Assembly (NCBI GenBank): GCA_021776075.1
Contig: JAJFGQ010000018.1
Span: 46,709 to 110,708, forward strand
Source of the DNA: Alphaproteobacteria bacterium
GTDB lineage: Bacteria; Pseudomonadota; Alphaproteobacteria; Micavibrionales; Micavibrionaceae
Reading direction: 5' to 3'
Length of the DNA stretch: 64,000 nt
How positions within the stretch are numbered: the stretch's first letter is position 1; the number at the start of each line of letters is the position of its first letter. Under the pieces are notes generated by a model, which did no database searches, was not told the origin of the DNA, and saw nothing but the letters and a program-made list of their open reading frames with translations. Of the stretch, positions 48,833 to 58,804 are shown piece after piece. Both the position numbers and the translations under genes were made by a program.

Positions 48833-50146
48833 ATGTTTTTTCTTAGGTTACTTTTTCTGGTTCTGTGCGCAGCTCCGCTTTCTGTATCGGCGGAGCCGCT
48901 AGGCGTTGCTGTGGAAGCGGCACTGAATTACCATCCCAGTGTCGAGGCTGCGCTGGCAAACAGGGATGCTCTCAGGGAAGAACGGAACGAAGAACTGGCT
49001 GCTTTTTATCCCGACCTTGATGTGCGTACGGCGACGGGCCGTCTCTTTGGTGATAACAGCACCAGCCGGGGCTTGAGTGTCACGCGGGGATCAGGCTATT
49101 CCTATTTGTGGGAAGGCGGTGTCACCCTGACGCAGATGTTGTATGACGGTAAGGAAACGATGAATCGTGTCGAGGCCGCCGATGCGCGGCGTGAATCGGC
49201 GAATTACAATATTGCGGATGTCAGGGAAAGCCTGTCTTTGCGAACGGTTGTGACTTATCTGGATGTTGTGCGCAGTCGTGAGATTATCGCCGATATTGTA
49301 GAGCATAGTAAAGTTATTGAAGATTATGTAGAGCGTATTGGAGCAATGGTGGAGCAGGGCGGCGCCGATGAATCAATGTTTGTTCAGGCCCGTGACGTGA
49401 AGGCGCAGCTTGATAACACTCTGGCCAGTGTCGAGGGGCAGCTTCGTGCATCCCACGCCGATTATGCAGAGATTACAGGGCATTTTCCTGATGACCCGAT
49501 GCCGCGTCCCGTGCCGCGGCTGGATATTATTGTCGATGATGTTTCTGATTCAGTTCAATATGCGCTGGATCATCACCCCATGTTACGCTCTATCGCTTTG
49601 ACGGAAGAGGCTTCAACGTTTGATGTTCAGGCGGAGAAATCTAATTTTTACCCGGATTTTAACGGGGAAGTGTCTTATCTGAAAAGAGATCAGAAAGACG
49701 TGATTGGCGGGGAAGTCGTTGACGCCAAGGCTCTGGTGCGTATGAACTGGCATTATTCTCTTGCCGGAGCACAGAAATCGCGGGTCAATAAAACCCTGCA
49801 CCGGGCTTCTGAAAGCCGGGCGCAGGGTCTGGAGAAGCAAAAACGGGTGGAGCGCGAAATTCGTGTAGCCTATAACGAACGCAATACAGCGCAGCGCCAG
49901 CTCGAGATTTTGAGTGAACGTCGGGATATTAACCGGGATTTATTCAAAACCTATGAGGTTCAGTTTGAAGGCGCGCGCGCTAATCTTTTGCAACTTATGC
50001 AGAGCGAAAACGCGTTGTTCAACGCCGAATTGTCCGTTGTGAATGGAGAATTCAGGGTCATGGCGGCACAGTTTGCCATTTTAGCCAGTACGGGGAGGTT
50101 GCAGGAGGCGCTGAGCGTTGTTCCCGCAGCAGGCCATGGCAACTGA
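48833..50146 (+). CDS. TolC-family outer membrane protein
   Basis: The outer-membrane channel of the type I secretion system encoded next to it. Signal peptide MFFLRLLFLVLCAAPLSVSA, then the two-fold TolC repeat: ALNYHPSVEAALANRDALRE in the first half and ALDHHPMLRSIALTEEASTF in the second, with long helical segments and GYSYLWEGGVTLTQMLYDG. I start at the ATG at 48833; a GTG at 48821 would add four residues. About 437 residues, as for LapE/AggA-like proteins. Its stop overlaps the ABC transporter start. Confidence 0.92.
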   Translation: MFFLRLLFLVLCAAPLSVSAEPLGVAVEAALNYHPSVEAALANRDALREERNEELAAFYPDLDVRTATGRLFGDNSTSRGLSVTRGSGYSYLWEGGVTLTQMLYDGKETMNRVEAADARRESANYNIADVRESLSLRTVVTYLDVVRSREIIADIVEHSKVIEDYVERIGAMVEQGGADESMFVQARDVKAQLDNTLASVEGQLRASHADYAEITGHFPDDPMPRPVPRLDIIVDDVSDSVQYALDHHPMLRSIALTEEASTFDVQAEKSNFYPDFNGEVSYLKRDQKDVIGGEVVDAKALVRMNWHYSLAGAQKSRVNKTLHRASESRAQGLEKQKRVEREIRVAYNERNTAQRQLEILSERRDINRDLFKTYEVQFEGARANLLQLMQSENALFNAELSVVNGEFRVMAAQFAILASTGRLQEALSVVPAAGHGN

Positions 50147-52313
50147 AAATGAAAACAAGAAAGATATTTTAACCTCCACAGCGGATGCTGTGTCTGTTGA
50201 TTCTCTTCTTGAATGTCTTGTTTTTGTAACAGGTCATTATGGACGGGCGAAGTCGGCAGATGCTTTGAAGGCTGGCTTGGCCTACGATGAAAAGGGAATG
50301 GGACCGGCTCTCTTTTGTGAAGCAGCGGATCGTCTGAGTTTGAAAACAAAAATTTTACGCCGCCGGGATCTGAAGAAAATTTCCGCCCCGGTCCTGCCGG
50401 CAGTTTTGATTTTAAACGAGGGACAAGCCTGTGTTTTGCTGTCTTTTCATGCCGATGGTAAAAAAGTAAAGATTTTTACGCCGGAAACGGGTGCTGAAAA
50501 AGATGTTAAGCTTTCTGATTTGCTGAAATCTTATGCGGGGTACGTCATTTACGTTCATCCGCAGCCGCAATTTTCCGATCCTGAGTATCAACATAAGGAA
50601 GATGAAGCTGACCGTCACTGGTTCTGGAGCGCTTTGTGGGACAACAGAGACCTGTACCGGCGCGTTGTGGTGGCGGCTATCCTGATTAATTTGTTTGCTT
50701 TGACCAGCCCGATTTTTATCATGAATGTCTATGACCGGGTGATACCTAATAATGCGATTGAAACAGGATGGGTTTTGGGAATAGGAGCTTTGACCGTTTT
50801 CCTGTTCGATTTTGTGATGCGGACTTTGCGGGGGTATTTTATAGATTTGTCGGGGCGGCGTATTGATGTTGTTGTGTCGCGCCGTATCTATGATCAGCTT
50901 TTAAATATCAAACTGGCCGGACGCCCGCCTTCCAGCGGTATGTTTGCCAGCATGTTGCGGGATTTTGATTCTGTCAGGGACTTTTTGACATCGGCGACGA
51001 TGACGGCTGCTGTTGATTTGCCGTTTACCTTTTTCTTTTTGTTCGTCATTTTTATTATAGGAGGTCCCATTGCTTTTATGCTGGCGTGTCTGATCCTGAT
51101 TGTGATCGGTGCTGGTTTGCTTTTGCAGTGGCCGTTGAAGCAGGTTGTGCGGAAGTCCGTTCATGCCTCCGAAGCCAAGCATGGTTTGCTTGTGGAAACG
51201 ATTAACGGGCTGGAAACAATCAAGGCCATTAGTGCCGATGGGCGTATGCGTTCCCGTTATGAGAGTTATGTTGGTGACAGTGCGGCCACAGGCCAAAAAT
51301 CCCGATTCATATCCGGATTGACTGTGAATATTGCCACTTTTTTACAACAAAGTGCCACCATCATTATTGTGCTGATGGGCATGTATATGGTGCGTGACGG
51401 GGATATGACCGTTGGTGGTCTGATTGCCTGTGTTATTCTTGGTGGGCGGGCGATTACCCCGATCGGGCAGATTGCCAATTTGCTGACGCGTTATCATCAG
51501 GCCAGTACGTCTATGAAGACCCTTAACAGGATTATGAAGCTTCCGGTGGAGCGTCCGCCACACCGCCAATTTCTTCACAGGCCGTCTTTGCAGGGGAAGA
51601 TTGCTTTTGACAAAGTCGGCTTTTCTTATCCTCAAACAGACCGCAAAGTTTTGGAGGGCGTTTCTTTTACGCTGGAGCCCGGAGAAAATGTCGGTTTGAT
51701 AGGCCGTATAGGGTCAGGAAAAAGCACGTTAGCCCGTCTGATTATGGGGCTGTATGACCCGGATGAAGGGTCTATGTACGCGGATGATACGGATTATCGT
51801 CAGATTGATCCGGCGGATCTACGCCGTAATATTGCTTATATTGCACAGGATATTGTTCTGTTTCGCGGCACGATACGGGAAAATATTGCTATGAGCCGAC
51901 CGCAGGCTTCCGAAGAGGAAATTTTGCACGCTGCGAAATCGGCAGGAGTGCATGAATTCGTGTCACGCCACCCCATGGGCTATGATGCGCCCGTAGGGGA
52001 ACGCGGTGAAGGCTTGTCTGGCGGGCAGCGTCAGGCCGTTGCTTTGGCCCGGGCGATGTTATTAAACCCTCATATCATGGTTTGTGATGAGCCGACCAAT
52101 GCCATGGATGTGCAGGCCGAGGAAGGCTTTGTGCGCCATATTCGTGAACAGATAGTGGACCGGACGTTCATTTTGATTACGCACAGGCAGCATCTTCTGT
52201 CTCTGGTCGATAGGTTGATTTTGCTGGATCAGGGGCATGTTATTGCCGATGGACCACGTGATAAGGTGATTGAAGCATTGGCGCAGGGTAAGGTGGCTGT
52301 TCCTAAAGAGTAG
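50136..52313 (+). CDS. Type I secretion ABC transporter (HlyB/LapB-like)
   Basis: About 725 residues. The N-terminal domain (about 15-140) is C39-peptidase-like, but I see no catalytic Cys in the expected place (it begins DSLLECLVFVTGHYGRA), so it is probably a non-cleaving substrate-binding domain as in HlyB and LapB. Six membrane helices follow (about 165-430). The ATPase domain has Walker A GRIGSGKSTLARL, signature LSGGQRQAVALARAM and Walker B IMVCDEPTNAMD. The likely start at 50136 overlaps the tolC-like gene by 11 bases. It exports a large protein, probably an adhesin or RTX-type substrate not encoded here. Confidence 0.93.
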   Translation: MATENENKKDILTSTADAVSVDSLLECLVFVTGHYGRAKSADALKAGLAYDEKGMGPALFCEAADRLSLKTKILRRRDLKKISAPVLPAVLILNEGQACVLLSFHADGKKVKIFTPETGAEKDVKLSDLLKSYAGYVIYVHPQPQFSDPEYQHKEDEADRHWFWSALWDNRDLYRRVVVAAILINLFALTSPIFIMNVYDRVIPNNAIETGWVLGIGALTVFLFDFVMRTLRGYFIDLSGRRIDVVVSRRIYDQLLNIKLAGRPPSSGMFASMLRDFDSVRDFLTSATMTAAVDLPFTFFFLFVIFIIGGPIAFMLACLILIVIGAGLLLQWPLKQVVRKSVHASEAKHGLLVETINGLETIKAISADGRMRSRYESYVGDSAATGQKSRFISGLTVNIATFLQQSATIIIVLMGMYMVRDGDMTVGGLIACVILGGRAITPIGQIANLLTRYHQASTSMKTLNRIMKLPVERPPHRQFLHRPSLQGKIAFDKVGFSYPQTDRKVLEGVSFTLEPGENVGLIGRIGSGKSTLARLIMGLYDPDEGSMYADDTDYRQIDPADLRRNIAYIAQDIVLFRGTIRENIAMSRPQASEEEILHAAKSAGVHEFVSRHPMGYDAPVGERGEGLSGGQRQAVALARAMLLNPHIMVCDEPTNAMDVQAEEGFVRHIREQIVDRTFILITHRQHLLSLVDRLILLDQGHVIADGPRDKVIEALAQGKVAVPKE

Positions 52314-52388
52314 CTACAGAAAGTAGATAATTTTTCTTATGTTAACTGTTTGTTTACGTATGATCTATATAAAGGCGGTAAGTTCGAT

Positions 52389-53699
52389 ATGACAACAGAA
52401 ACGGAGTTCATGAGTGAACTGGAAGCGGCAACGCGTATGCGGTCTGCCAAGGCTTCCAATCTACTTCTGGTCAGTATTACGGCTCTGGTTTTGTTCTTTG
52501 TGGTTTGGGCAAACGTATCGGAAATAGAGGAACTAACCCGGGGTGCCGGGCAGATTGTACCGTCGCAGGAAATACAGGTTGTGCAAAGCCTGGAAGGCGG
52601 CATTCTGGAAGAGATTTTAGTCACAGAAGGTGACAATGTAAGAAAAGGGCAGATATTACTGCGTATCAGTGATGTGGCTTTTGCTTCCGAGGAACGGGGC
52701 GTAGAGGCCCGGTTTTTAAGTTTACGGGCAAAAAAAAGCCGTCTGACGGCAGAGTCGAGAGGAGAAGAGTTTGTTATGCCGGTTGATGTTATAGAAAAAG
52801 CACCCAAGATTGCCGCCAATGAAGCTGCTCTTTATAAGTCGCGGCAGATGGAATTGGATAATGCCATAGCTATATTGAAAGACAGTACTGATAAGGCCGT
52901 GGCGGATCAGGGGGAAGCGAAGGCTCAGATCAAACGATTGCAGGATAGCCGGGCTTTGTTAAGGCAGGAATTGGCGATTACGCAGAAAATGGTGGCGCAA
53001 AAAGCCGTGCCGAAGCTGGACGAAATTCGCCTGCGTCGTGAATTATCGGATATATCCGGTCAGTTGAACGTACAGAAAGAAAAGCAGGTTGGGCTGGCGG
53101 CGTCTTTGAGCTCTGTCAAAAACCAGTTGGCGGATCAAAAAAATAAATTCCAGACACAGGCTTTGGGAGAAATGGGTGAAGTGGAAGGCGAAATGGCGCA
53201 ATTGGAAGAAAGCCTGAAATCCATCGGCGACCGTGTTGACCGCAGGGATGTACGGGCGCCGGTCGATGGTATTGTGAATAAGATTGCGATTAAAACAATT
53301 GGCGGTGTGATTGAACCGGCGCACAAGCTGGCGGAAATTGTGCCGGTGGATGATGAATTGAAAGTGATTGCCCGTGTGCGCCCTGATGACATTGCTTTTC
53401 TTGAAATCGGGCAGAAAGTTAGCGTGAAGGTCAGCGCCTATGATCCCCAGCGTTACGGCAGTCTGGAAGGCCGTTTGGTGCGGATTGCTGCGAATAGCGT
53501 GACGGACCGGGATGGCAATGTCTTTTTTGAGATTGAAGTGCGGACGGACAGGAACTATCTCGGCACGGAAGACAAGCCCTTGCCGATTACGCCCGGCATG
53601 GTCGCGCAAACGGAAGTGATAACCGGTAAGCGCACGATTATGGAGTATCTGATGAAGCCCATTCTGCGCGCCCGGAGCGTTGCTTTGACGGAGCGCTAG
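52389..53699 (+). CDS. Type I secretion membrane fusion protein (HlyD/LapC-like)
   Basis: About 436 residues. A single membrane helix lies near 20-40 (LLLVSITALVLFFVVWANVS), then the biotinyl-lipoyl-like half (VVQSLEGGILEEILVTEGDNVRKGQILL). A long coiled coil (about 100-260) and the second half with DVRAPVDGIVNKIAIKTIGG follow. It bridges the inner-membrane ABC transporter and TolC. Start at 52389 with AAGGCGG upstream; a TTG further upstream (52350) is less likely. Three GCGTGA units occur just after the stop. Confidence 0.94.
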   Translation: MTTETEFMSELEAATRMRSAKASNLLLVSITALVLFFVVWANVSEIEELTRGAGQIVPSQEIQVVQSLEGGILEEILVTEGDNVRKGQILLRISDVAFASEERGVEARFLSLRAKKSRLTAESRGEEFVMPVDVIEKAPKIAANEAALYKSRQMELDNAIAILKDSTDKAVADQGEAKAQIKRLQDSRALLRQELAITQKMVAQKAVPKLDEIRLRRELSDISGQLNVQKEKQVGLAASLSSVKNQLADQKNKFQTQALGEMGEVEGEMAQLEESLKSIGDRVDRRDVRAPVDGIVNKIAIKTIGGVIEPAHKLAEIVPVDDELKVIARVRPDDIAFLEIGQKVSVKVSAYDPQRYGSLEGRLVRIAANSVTDRDGNVFFEIEVRTDRNYLGTEDKPLPITPGMVAQTEVITGKRTIMEYLMKPILRARSVALTER

Positions 53700-53758
53700 C
53701 AAGCGTGAGCGTGAGCGTGTAAAGTGAATGACGAAAGGTTGTTCAACAGGCTCTTGTT

Positions 53759-55996
53759 ATGACTAAATTTCTTACCAATCGCTGGTCTCATTTTCTGATT
53801 TTGTTATGCGTGTTGTTCGGCTTCGTGTTTTTTGTCGCCTCTGATCAACCCATAAGACAGCGCATTCAGTTTCTTATTTTTGACGATTATCTGAAATCCC
53901 ATCCCCGTGAGACAACCGGGGATGTTGTGGTTGTTGATATTGACGATAAATCTCTGGCTCTGTTCGGGCAATGGCCATGGTCCAGAACGGTGATGGCGGA
54001 TATTGTCCGTACGCTTGATGACATGGGCGCGCGCGTGATTGCTTTTGATGGTGTTTTGGCAGAACCGGATCGTACGTCACCATCCAAAATACTGGAATAT
54101 TTGCCCGGCAATATCGTTGAAGAGCTAAAGAAGCAAGGGGATCTAAATCTGGGGGATAACGATGTTGTCTTGGCGCAGGCTATAAAGGAGGCTGGGAATT
54201 TTGTCGGTGCTTTTTCTCATGGTCACAATAAAGAAGCGCCTCGTATCGTAAGCGATATTTTGAGCCAGCCTCCCGCCGTCAAAAAATATTTTCTGAACCA
54301 TTCCCGTAATTTTGACGGGATTGCTAAATTTTTGCCGGTTCTTGAGGATGTCCTTGCGGGGAACGGCAGCTTTATGGCGCAGGATGAAGTCGATAGTATT
54401 ATTCGCCGTACCAGCATGGTCTTAAGCGATAGGGAACGCCTTTATCCCTCGCTGACTGCCGAAGTTGTCCGTGTTTCACATGGCGATCGAACACCGGTCA
54501 TGAAACTCGGTCTGAATAAAGCGTTCAGCGAGGACAAGGCCGATACGCAATACAGGTTTATTATTGGCAACTATGAAGTGCCTGTCGATAGCAGGGGTAT
54601 GATATGGCTCCATTTTCGTCAATGGGACAGGGAACGTGATTATATACCGGTTCATGAATTGCTGGATAGGATGGCGTTTGAAAAATTTAAAACCAGGCTG
54701 GAAGGAAAAATCGTTCTTATCGCCTCCAGTGCGGAAGGGCTTTTGGATTTAAGACCGACACCGCTGGGCCTTTATCCCGGTGTGGAAATCCATGCGAATG
54801 CCATTGAACAGATACTGGATAATGATTTTTTGCTGCGCCCCCGGATTGTAAAAGATTCGGAGAATAACTTTATTCTGGTCGTGGGGCTTTTAACGATCTT
54901 TCTGGCGCCCTTTATCGGTGTTTCGTGGCTTGCTGTTCTTTATGGCGGTTTGACCTGTCTTGTCTTTTATATTTCGCGTGCTGCCTTTCTTGATTGGGGG
55001 CTTTTAATAGATCCCATTTACCCTTCAATCGCAGCGCTTTCGATTTTCATGTTATCAAGTATCCTGACCTATATCCGTACGGAATCGGAGCGTAAGCAAG
55101 TGCGGGAGGCTTTCGGTCTTTATATCTCCCCGGATTTTATGGAGGAACTGGCAAAGGACCCGGATAAATTGAGACTGGGTGGAGAAACACGGGAACTGAC
55201 CGTGATGTTTTCAGATATTCGCAGTTTTACGAGCATTTCAGAAACCATGTCACCGGAAGCGCTGATCCAGCTTATGAATGACTTCCTGACCCCGATGTCT
55301 GATCTTGTCATGGGAAACCGGGGGACGATTGATAAATATATGGGCGATGCCATGATGGCCTTCTGGAATGCGCCGCTGGATGATGAAGATCACGCGCGCC
55401 ATGCCTGTGTGGCGGCTTTGAAAATGAATGAAGAGCTGCAACCGATTAACGCAGAACTGCTCCTGCGGGCGCAGGAAGAAGGGCGCAAGCCTGTTTTGCT
55501 ACAGGCTGGTATCGGGCTTAATACAGGCCCGGCCAGTGTGGGTAATATGGGGTCGAAACAGCGTTTTGCCTATTCCGCATTGGGCGATACGGTCAATCTG
55601 GCATCCCGGCTGGAAGGGCAGACGAAAACATACGGCGTGGACATTTTGATCGGGCTGGAAACACAAAAGCAGGTGTCGGATTTTGCCACGCTGGAGCTTG
55701 ATCTGCTGCGTGTGAAAGGCAAGGCGGAGCCGGTACGGGTCTTTACCTTGCTGGGTGATGAAGCCTATGCCGCGGACTCATCATTTAAGGCCTTGCGGGA
55801 TATGCATAACAAGATGATCGCCAGCTACCGTTCTGCGGATTTTAAGGCGGCAGAAAGGCAATTGGCCGAATGTTTGCGTTTATCCGATGAGCGTTTGGCT
55901 GCGTTTTACAGCCTGTATCAGCAACGGCTTAAGGATATGCATAAAACCCCGCCGGCTGACGATTGGGATGGCGTTTATGTTGCGACATCAAAATAG
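53759..55996 (+). CDS. CHASE2-domain class III adenylate cyclase
   Basis: A 745-residue transmembrane nucleotide cyclase. An N-terminal helix (about 11-28) leads to an extracytoplasmic CHASE2 sensor domain (about 40-345; VVDIDDKSLALFGQWPWSR is a family hallmark). Three helices lie near 370-440, and a cytoplasmic class III cyclase at about 475-660 (VMFSDIRSFTSISETMSPE, DKYMGDAMMAFWNAP, GLNTGPASVGNMGSKQRF). The metal Asp pair is visible. The product is most likely cAMP. It sits 59 bases after the secretion operon, suggesting linked control. Confidence 0.93.
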   Translation: MTKFLTNRWSHFLILLCVLFGFVFFVASDQPIRQRIQFLIFDDYLKSHPRETTGDVVVVDIDDKSLALFGQWPWSRTVMADIVRTLDDMGARVIAFDGVLAEPDRTSPSKILEYLPGNIVEELKKQGDLNLGDNDVVLAQAIKEAGNFVGAFSHGHNKEAPRIVSDILSQPPAVKKYFLNHSRNFDGIAKFLPVLEDVLAGNGSFMAQDEVDSIIRRTSMVLSDRERLYPSLTAEVVRVSHGDRTPVMKLGLNKAFSEDKADTQYRFIIGNYEVPVDSRGMIWLHFRQWDRERDYIPVHELLDRMAFEKFKTRLEGKIVLIASSAEGLLDLRPTPLGLYPGVEIHANAIEQILDNDFLLRPRIVKDSENNFILVVGLLTIFLAPFIGVSWLAVLYGGLTCLVFYISRAAFLDWGLLIDPIYPSIAALSIFMLSSILTYIRTESERKQVREAFGLYISPDFMEELAKDPDKLRLGGETRELTVMFSDIRSFTSISETMSPEALIQLMNDFLTPMSDLVMGNRGTIDKYMGDAMMAFWNAPLDDEDHARHACVAALKMNEELQPINAELLLRAQEEGRKPVLLQAGIGLNTGPASVGNMGSKQRFAYSALGDTVNLASRLEGQTKTYGVDILIGLETQKQVSDFATLELDLLRVKGKAEPVRVFTLLGDEAYAADSSFKALRDMHNKMIASYRSADFKAAERQLAECLRLSDERLAAFYSLYQQRLKDMHKTPPADDWDGVYVATSK

Positions 55997-56150
55997 AGCC
56001 TTTTTCCCGTAATTTCTCTAACATTAAGAAATTGTTAAACAATTTTATGTCATCCTTGTGGCATGTTGCCTGTAAATTTGCGGAAAATGTGCATATTTGA
56101 TATGCTTATGGCAACGGTTAAAAAAGATAAATAAATCAGGGTGTGTTAAT

Positions 56151-57641
56151 ATGGCTAGTAATTCTACAACTTTTAACGGCGTTGCCCGTCCCTCTCAGAT
56201 GACAAGTCCCTTTGATGATATTACGGATACGGCTTTGCCTGCTGCCTGGGGGCTTACCAAGCAGGCTTGGGGGGCGGGTAAGGATTTAGCGTCTGAATAT
56301 CCAACAGCTACCAAATGGATTAGTTTTGCTGCTGGCCTGTCTCTGTTTTCCATGATGAGTCCTGCTCTGAAACATATTCCCCTGATAGGAAAAATGTTTC
56401 AAATTCCTTATGTAGGTAAGGCATTGATGATGATAGCCGCTTTTGGGGGGGCGAATCTGGCTTCGGCTAAACTGGCGAATTTGGCAACGGAGAAGAAGTT
56501 TTATGACGATAATCCGGATTTAAGAGTAGCGAAGGAAGCACGGGAAAATCTTAAAGAACGGAACGATCATGCGCAACGCATTGCTTATGAAGGAAAACTC
56601 GGTGAATTAAAGCCTTTGGTGGAAAAACACGGCGTGAATCCTACGGACGCGCTTTATAGTGCTGCATTGGGAGGCCAGAGGGAGTCTGTGGCTTATTTGA
56701 TAGGTCAAGGTGCTGATTCAGGTGCTGTGGTAGAAAAACTCGACTCTCTGAAAGACAAGGTCGTTTGGGCTAATGACCCGGACGGCTACAGATCATTTGA
56801 AAGAGGAATTCAGCTTGTAAAAGAACAGGCAAAGCTTATTACGCCCAATTCATCCGCGGCATCATCGGTAGAAGAAAAGCCGGTTGTGTCTAGGGGGATA
56901 TCTGACGTGGTGTCTTTTGATCCGGATATTGCCGATCTTGTGGCAACCGGGAATGTCGTGGCTCTGCAAGATATGATGGAATCACGGAATATAAGCATGA
57001 GTCCCAGTTTTGGACAGGATATGCTGTTTAACGCAGCGCGGAATTACCAGCCGTCCATGGTGGAACACCTCATCGACCGGGGTGTTGATTACAGTCGAAC
57101 TTTGGTGGAGCTTGAGTCTCATAAAAACAACCCGAATTTGAATAATGATAAGCGTGATTATCAAAGAGCCATCGATCTGGTGACAGACAAGTCCCAAAAA
57201 GTCGAGGATGCTTACGGCGCAGCCAGAAGCGGGAATTCCTCAAAGTTGACATGGTTGGTTAATCAAGAAAAGGGCGGCGTCACGATGCGTTCTCTGGAAG
57301 CCCGGGATACGATGCTTGAAGCGGCCAAAGGCCAGCACGGTTCTGTAGTGAAATATCTGAAAAGCCAGAATTACAACTCTGAAGCGGAAATTAAGGCCCA
57401 TGCCATTGGTCCGAAAGTCGATCTTGCCGGTAAGCCGCATCTTCAGGAAACCGCGAACGCGATCAACTTTATGAAACGGGCGGAGCCCGGTAGCGGGAAC
57501 GGCGTTAGTCCAACAAAGGATATGAATCAAGCGGCTGATCCGTACACAACATGGGGTCAGGACGGCCTTCCCGTTGGAGAGACGCTGGAAAACGACGTTG
57601 AACCGGCACCAGAAACGGCTCCGACACCGGGTGGTGGTTAG
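56151..57641 (+). CDS. Ankyrin-like repeat protein with N-terminal membrane region
   Basis: A roughly 496-residue protein I do not recognise as a whole. Residues about 40-120 contain two hydrophobic stretches (WISFAAGLSLFSMMSPAL and IPYVGKALMMIAAFGGANLA). The rest carries degenerate ankyrin-type units: DALYSAALGGQRESVAYLIG, DMLFNAARNYQPSMVEHLID and DTMLEAAKGQHGSVVKYLK, separated by longer linkers. The C-terminus is Pro/Gly-rich (APETAPTPGGG). The start at 56151 follows AGGGTG. It lies between the cyclase and tilS. It may be a secreted or surface effector, but no RTX repeats are seen. Confidence 0.65.
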   Translation: MASNSTTFNGVARPSQMTSPFDDITDTALPAAWGLTKQAWGAGKDLASEYPTATKWISFAAGLSLFSMMSPALKHIPLIGKMFQIPYVGKALMMIAAFGGANLASAKLANLATEKKFYDDNPDLRVAKEARENLKERNDHAQRIAYEGKLGELKPLVEKHGVNPTDALYSAALGGQRESVAYLIGQGADSGAVVEKLDSLKDKVVWANDPDGYRSFERGIQLVKEQAKLITPNSSAASSVEEKPVVSRGISDVVSFDPDIADLVATGNVVALQDMMESRNISMSPSFGQDMLFNAARNYQPSMVEHLIDRGVDYSRTLVELESHKNNPNLNNDKRDYQRAIDLVTDKSQKVEDAYGAARSGNSSKLTWLVNQEKGGVTMRSLEARDTMLEAAKGQHGSVVKYLKSQNYNSEAEIKAHAIGPKVDLAGKPHLQETANAINFMKRAEPGSGNGVSPTKDMNQAADPYTTWGQDGLPVGETLENDVEPAPETAPTPGGG

Positions 57642-57700
57642 AAGACCCTTCTGGAATTAAAACCTTCATTTTTGGCGGTGGCGGCTGTATAAAGGCCGTC

Positions 57701-58753
57701 ATGAGCGCTTTTTCAAACAAAAAACAGAGTAATGACCTGCTCATCCGTCAGGAGGAGTTTGCTGTTTGTCCGGGTATCAGTGATCTGTCGCAGGAGTGCG
57801 CTGTGGCTGTGGCCGTATCCGGTGGACCGGACAGCATGGCATTGTGCCGTTTATTGGCTGATTATGCCGCAGAGCACGGCGGGCCGGAGATTTATGCTGT
57901 GACGGTCGATCATGGCTTGCGTCCCGCGGCACGGGACGAAGCGCTTCAGGTGGGGGTGTGGCTCAAAGACTGGCCGTTTGTAAAACATGACGTGCTGACA
58001 ATTCCGCCTGTAGAGAATATGTCTTCCCGCATTATGGAGGCGGCTAGAGACGGGCGGTATGCCCTGATGGCCGCTTATTGCCGGGAACAGGGTATTGATA
58101 GGCTTTTTCTTGCCCATCACAGGGATGATCAGGCCGAAACCTTCCTGTTTCGGTTGGCCAAGGGAAGCGGTCTGGACGGCTTGTCGGCGATGCGGCCTTT
58201 GCAGGATTATGCTGATGATTTACAGCTTGTGCGCCCGTTGCTCGGATTTTCCAAGGACCGTCTTGTGGCGACTTGCGAGGAGGCAGCTGTTTCTTTTGTA
58301 ACAGATCCGACCAATGAGAATGCGCGTTTTGCCCGGGCGCGGCTGCGGCAGGCACAATCCGTGCTGGAAAAAGAAGGCCTGACCGCCAAGCGTTTGGCTG
58401 TGACGGCATCCCGTATGGCACGGGCACGCGAAGCGCTGGACTTTTATGCTGACAATATTTTTAAGAATGTTGCTGCGGAGCAGGGGGATAAGCTTGTACT
58501 CGATTTTGCCCGCCTGCAAGCGGAACCGGCTGAAATTAGACTCCGTGTTTTGCTAAAAGCGATGGATATTAAAGGCTACGGCCCGCGTATGGAGAAGATG
58601 GAGGGTTTGGCCGCGCGTTTGTTTGAAGATCAAAGTTTCACAAAAGCGACATTAGGCGGTTTTATATTCCACTATGATCGGAAAAGAGGCCTGATTTGTA
58701 TCGAAAAGGAAAAAAGTGGGAAATCCGCTTGTTTGCTTGGACAAAAGGCCTAA
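57701..58753 (+). CDS. tilS: tRNA(Ile)-lysidine synthase
   Basis: A 350-residue N-type ATP pyrophosphatase that converts the wobble cytidine of tRNA-Ile(CAU) to lysidine. The PP-loop is VAVSGGPDSMALCRLL (about residues 33-48), followed by TVDHGLRPAARDEA, LAHHRDDQAETFLFRLAKGSG and VRPLLGFSKDRLVATCEE. FVTDPTNENARFARARLR completes the family signature. It lacks an obvious long C-terminal extension, like many alphaproteobacterial forms. It precedes ftsH as in related genomes. Confidence 0.95.
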   Translation: MSAFSNKKQSNDLLIRQEEFAVCPGISDLSQECAVAVAVSGGPDSMALCRLLADYAAEHGGPEIYAVTVDHGLRPAARDEALQVGVWLKDWPFVKHDVLTIPPVENMSSRIMEAARDGRYALMAAYCREQGIDRLFLAHHRDDQAETFLFRLAKGSGLDGLSAMRPLQDYADDLQLVRPLLGFSKDRLVATCEEAAVSFVTDPTNENARFARARLRQAQSVLEKEGLTAKRLAVTASRMARAREALDFYADNIFKNVAAEQGDKLVLDFARLQAEPAEIRLRVLLKAMDIKGYGPRMEKMEGLAARLFEDQSFTKATLGGFIFHYDRKRGLICIEKEKSGKSACLLGQKA

Positions 58754-58804
58754 CTATCTAGTAGGTTATTGGTTGTTGTTTTTTAACAGAAGGTACGGTG
58801 TTCC

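Noticed and set aside
53700..53720. GCGTGA triplet repeat after the HlyD-like gene
   Set aside because: Three short units directly after the stop; too short and non-coding to support any function.
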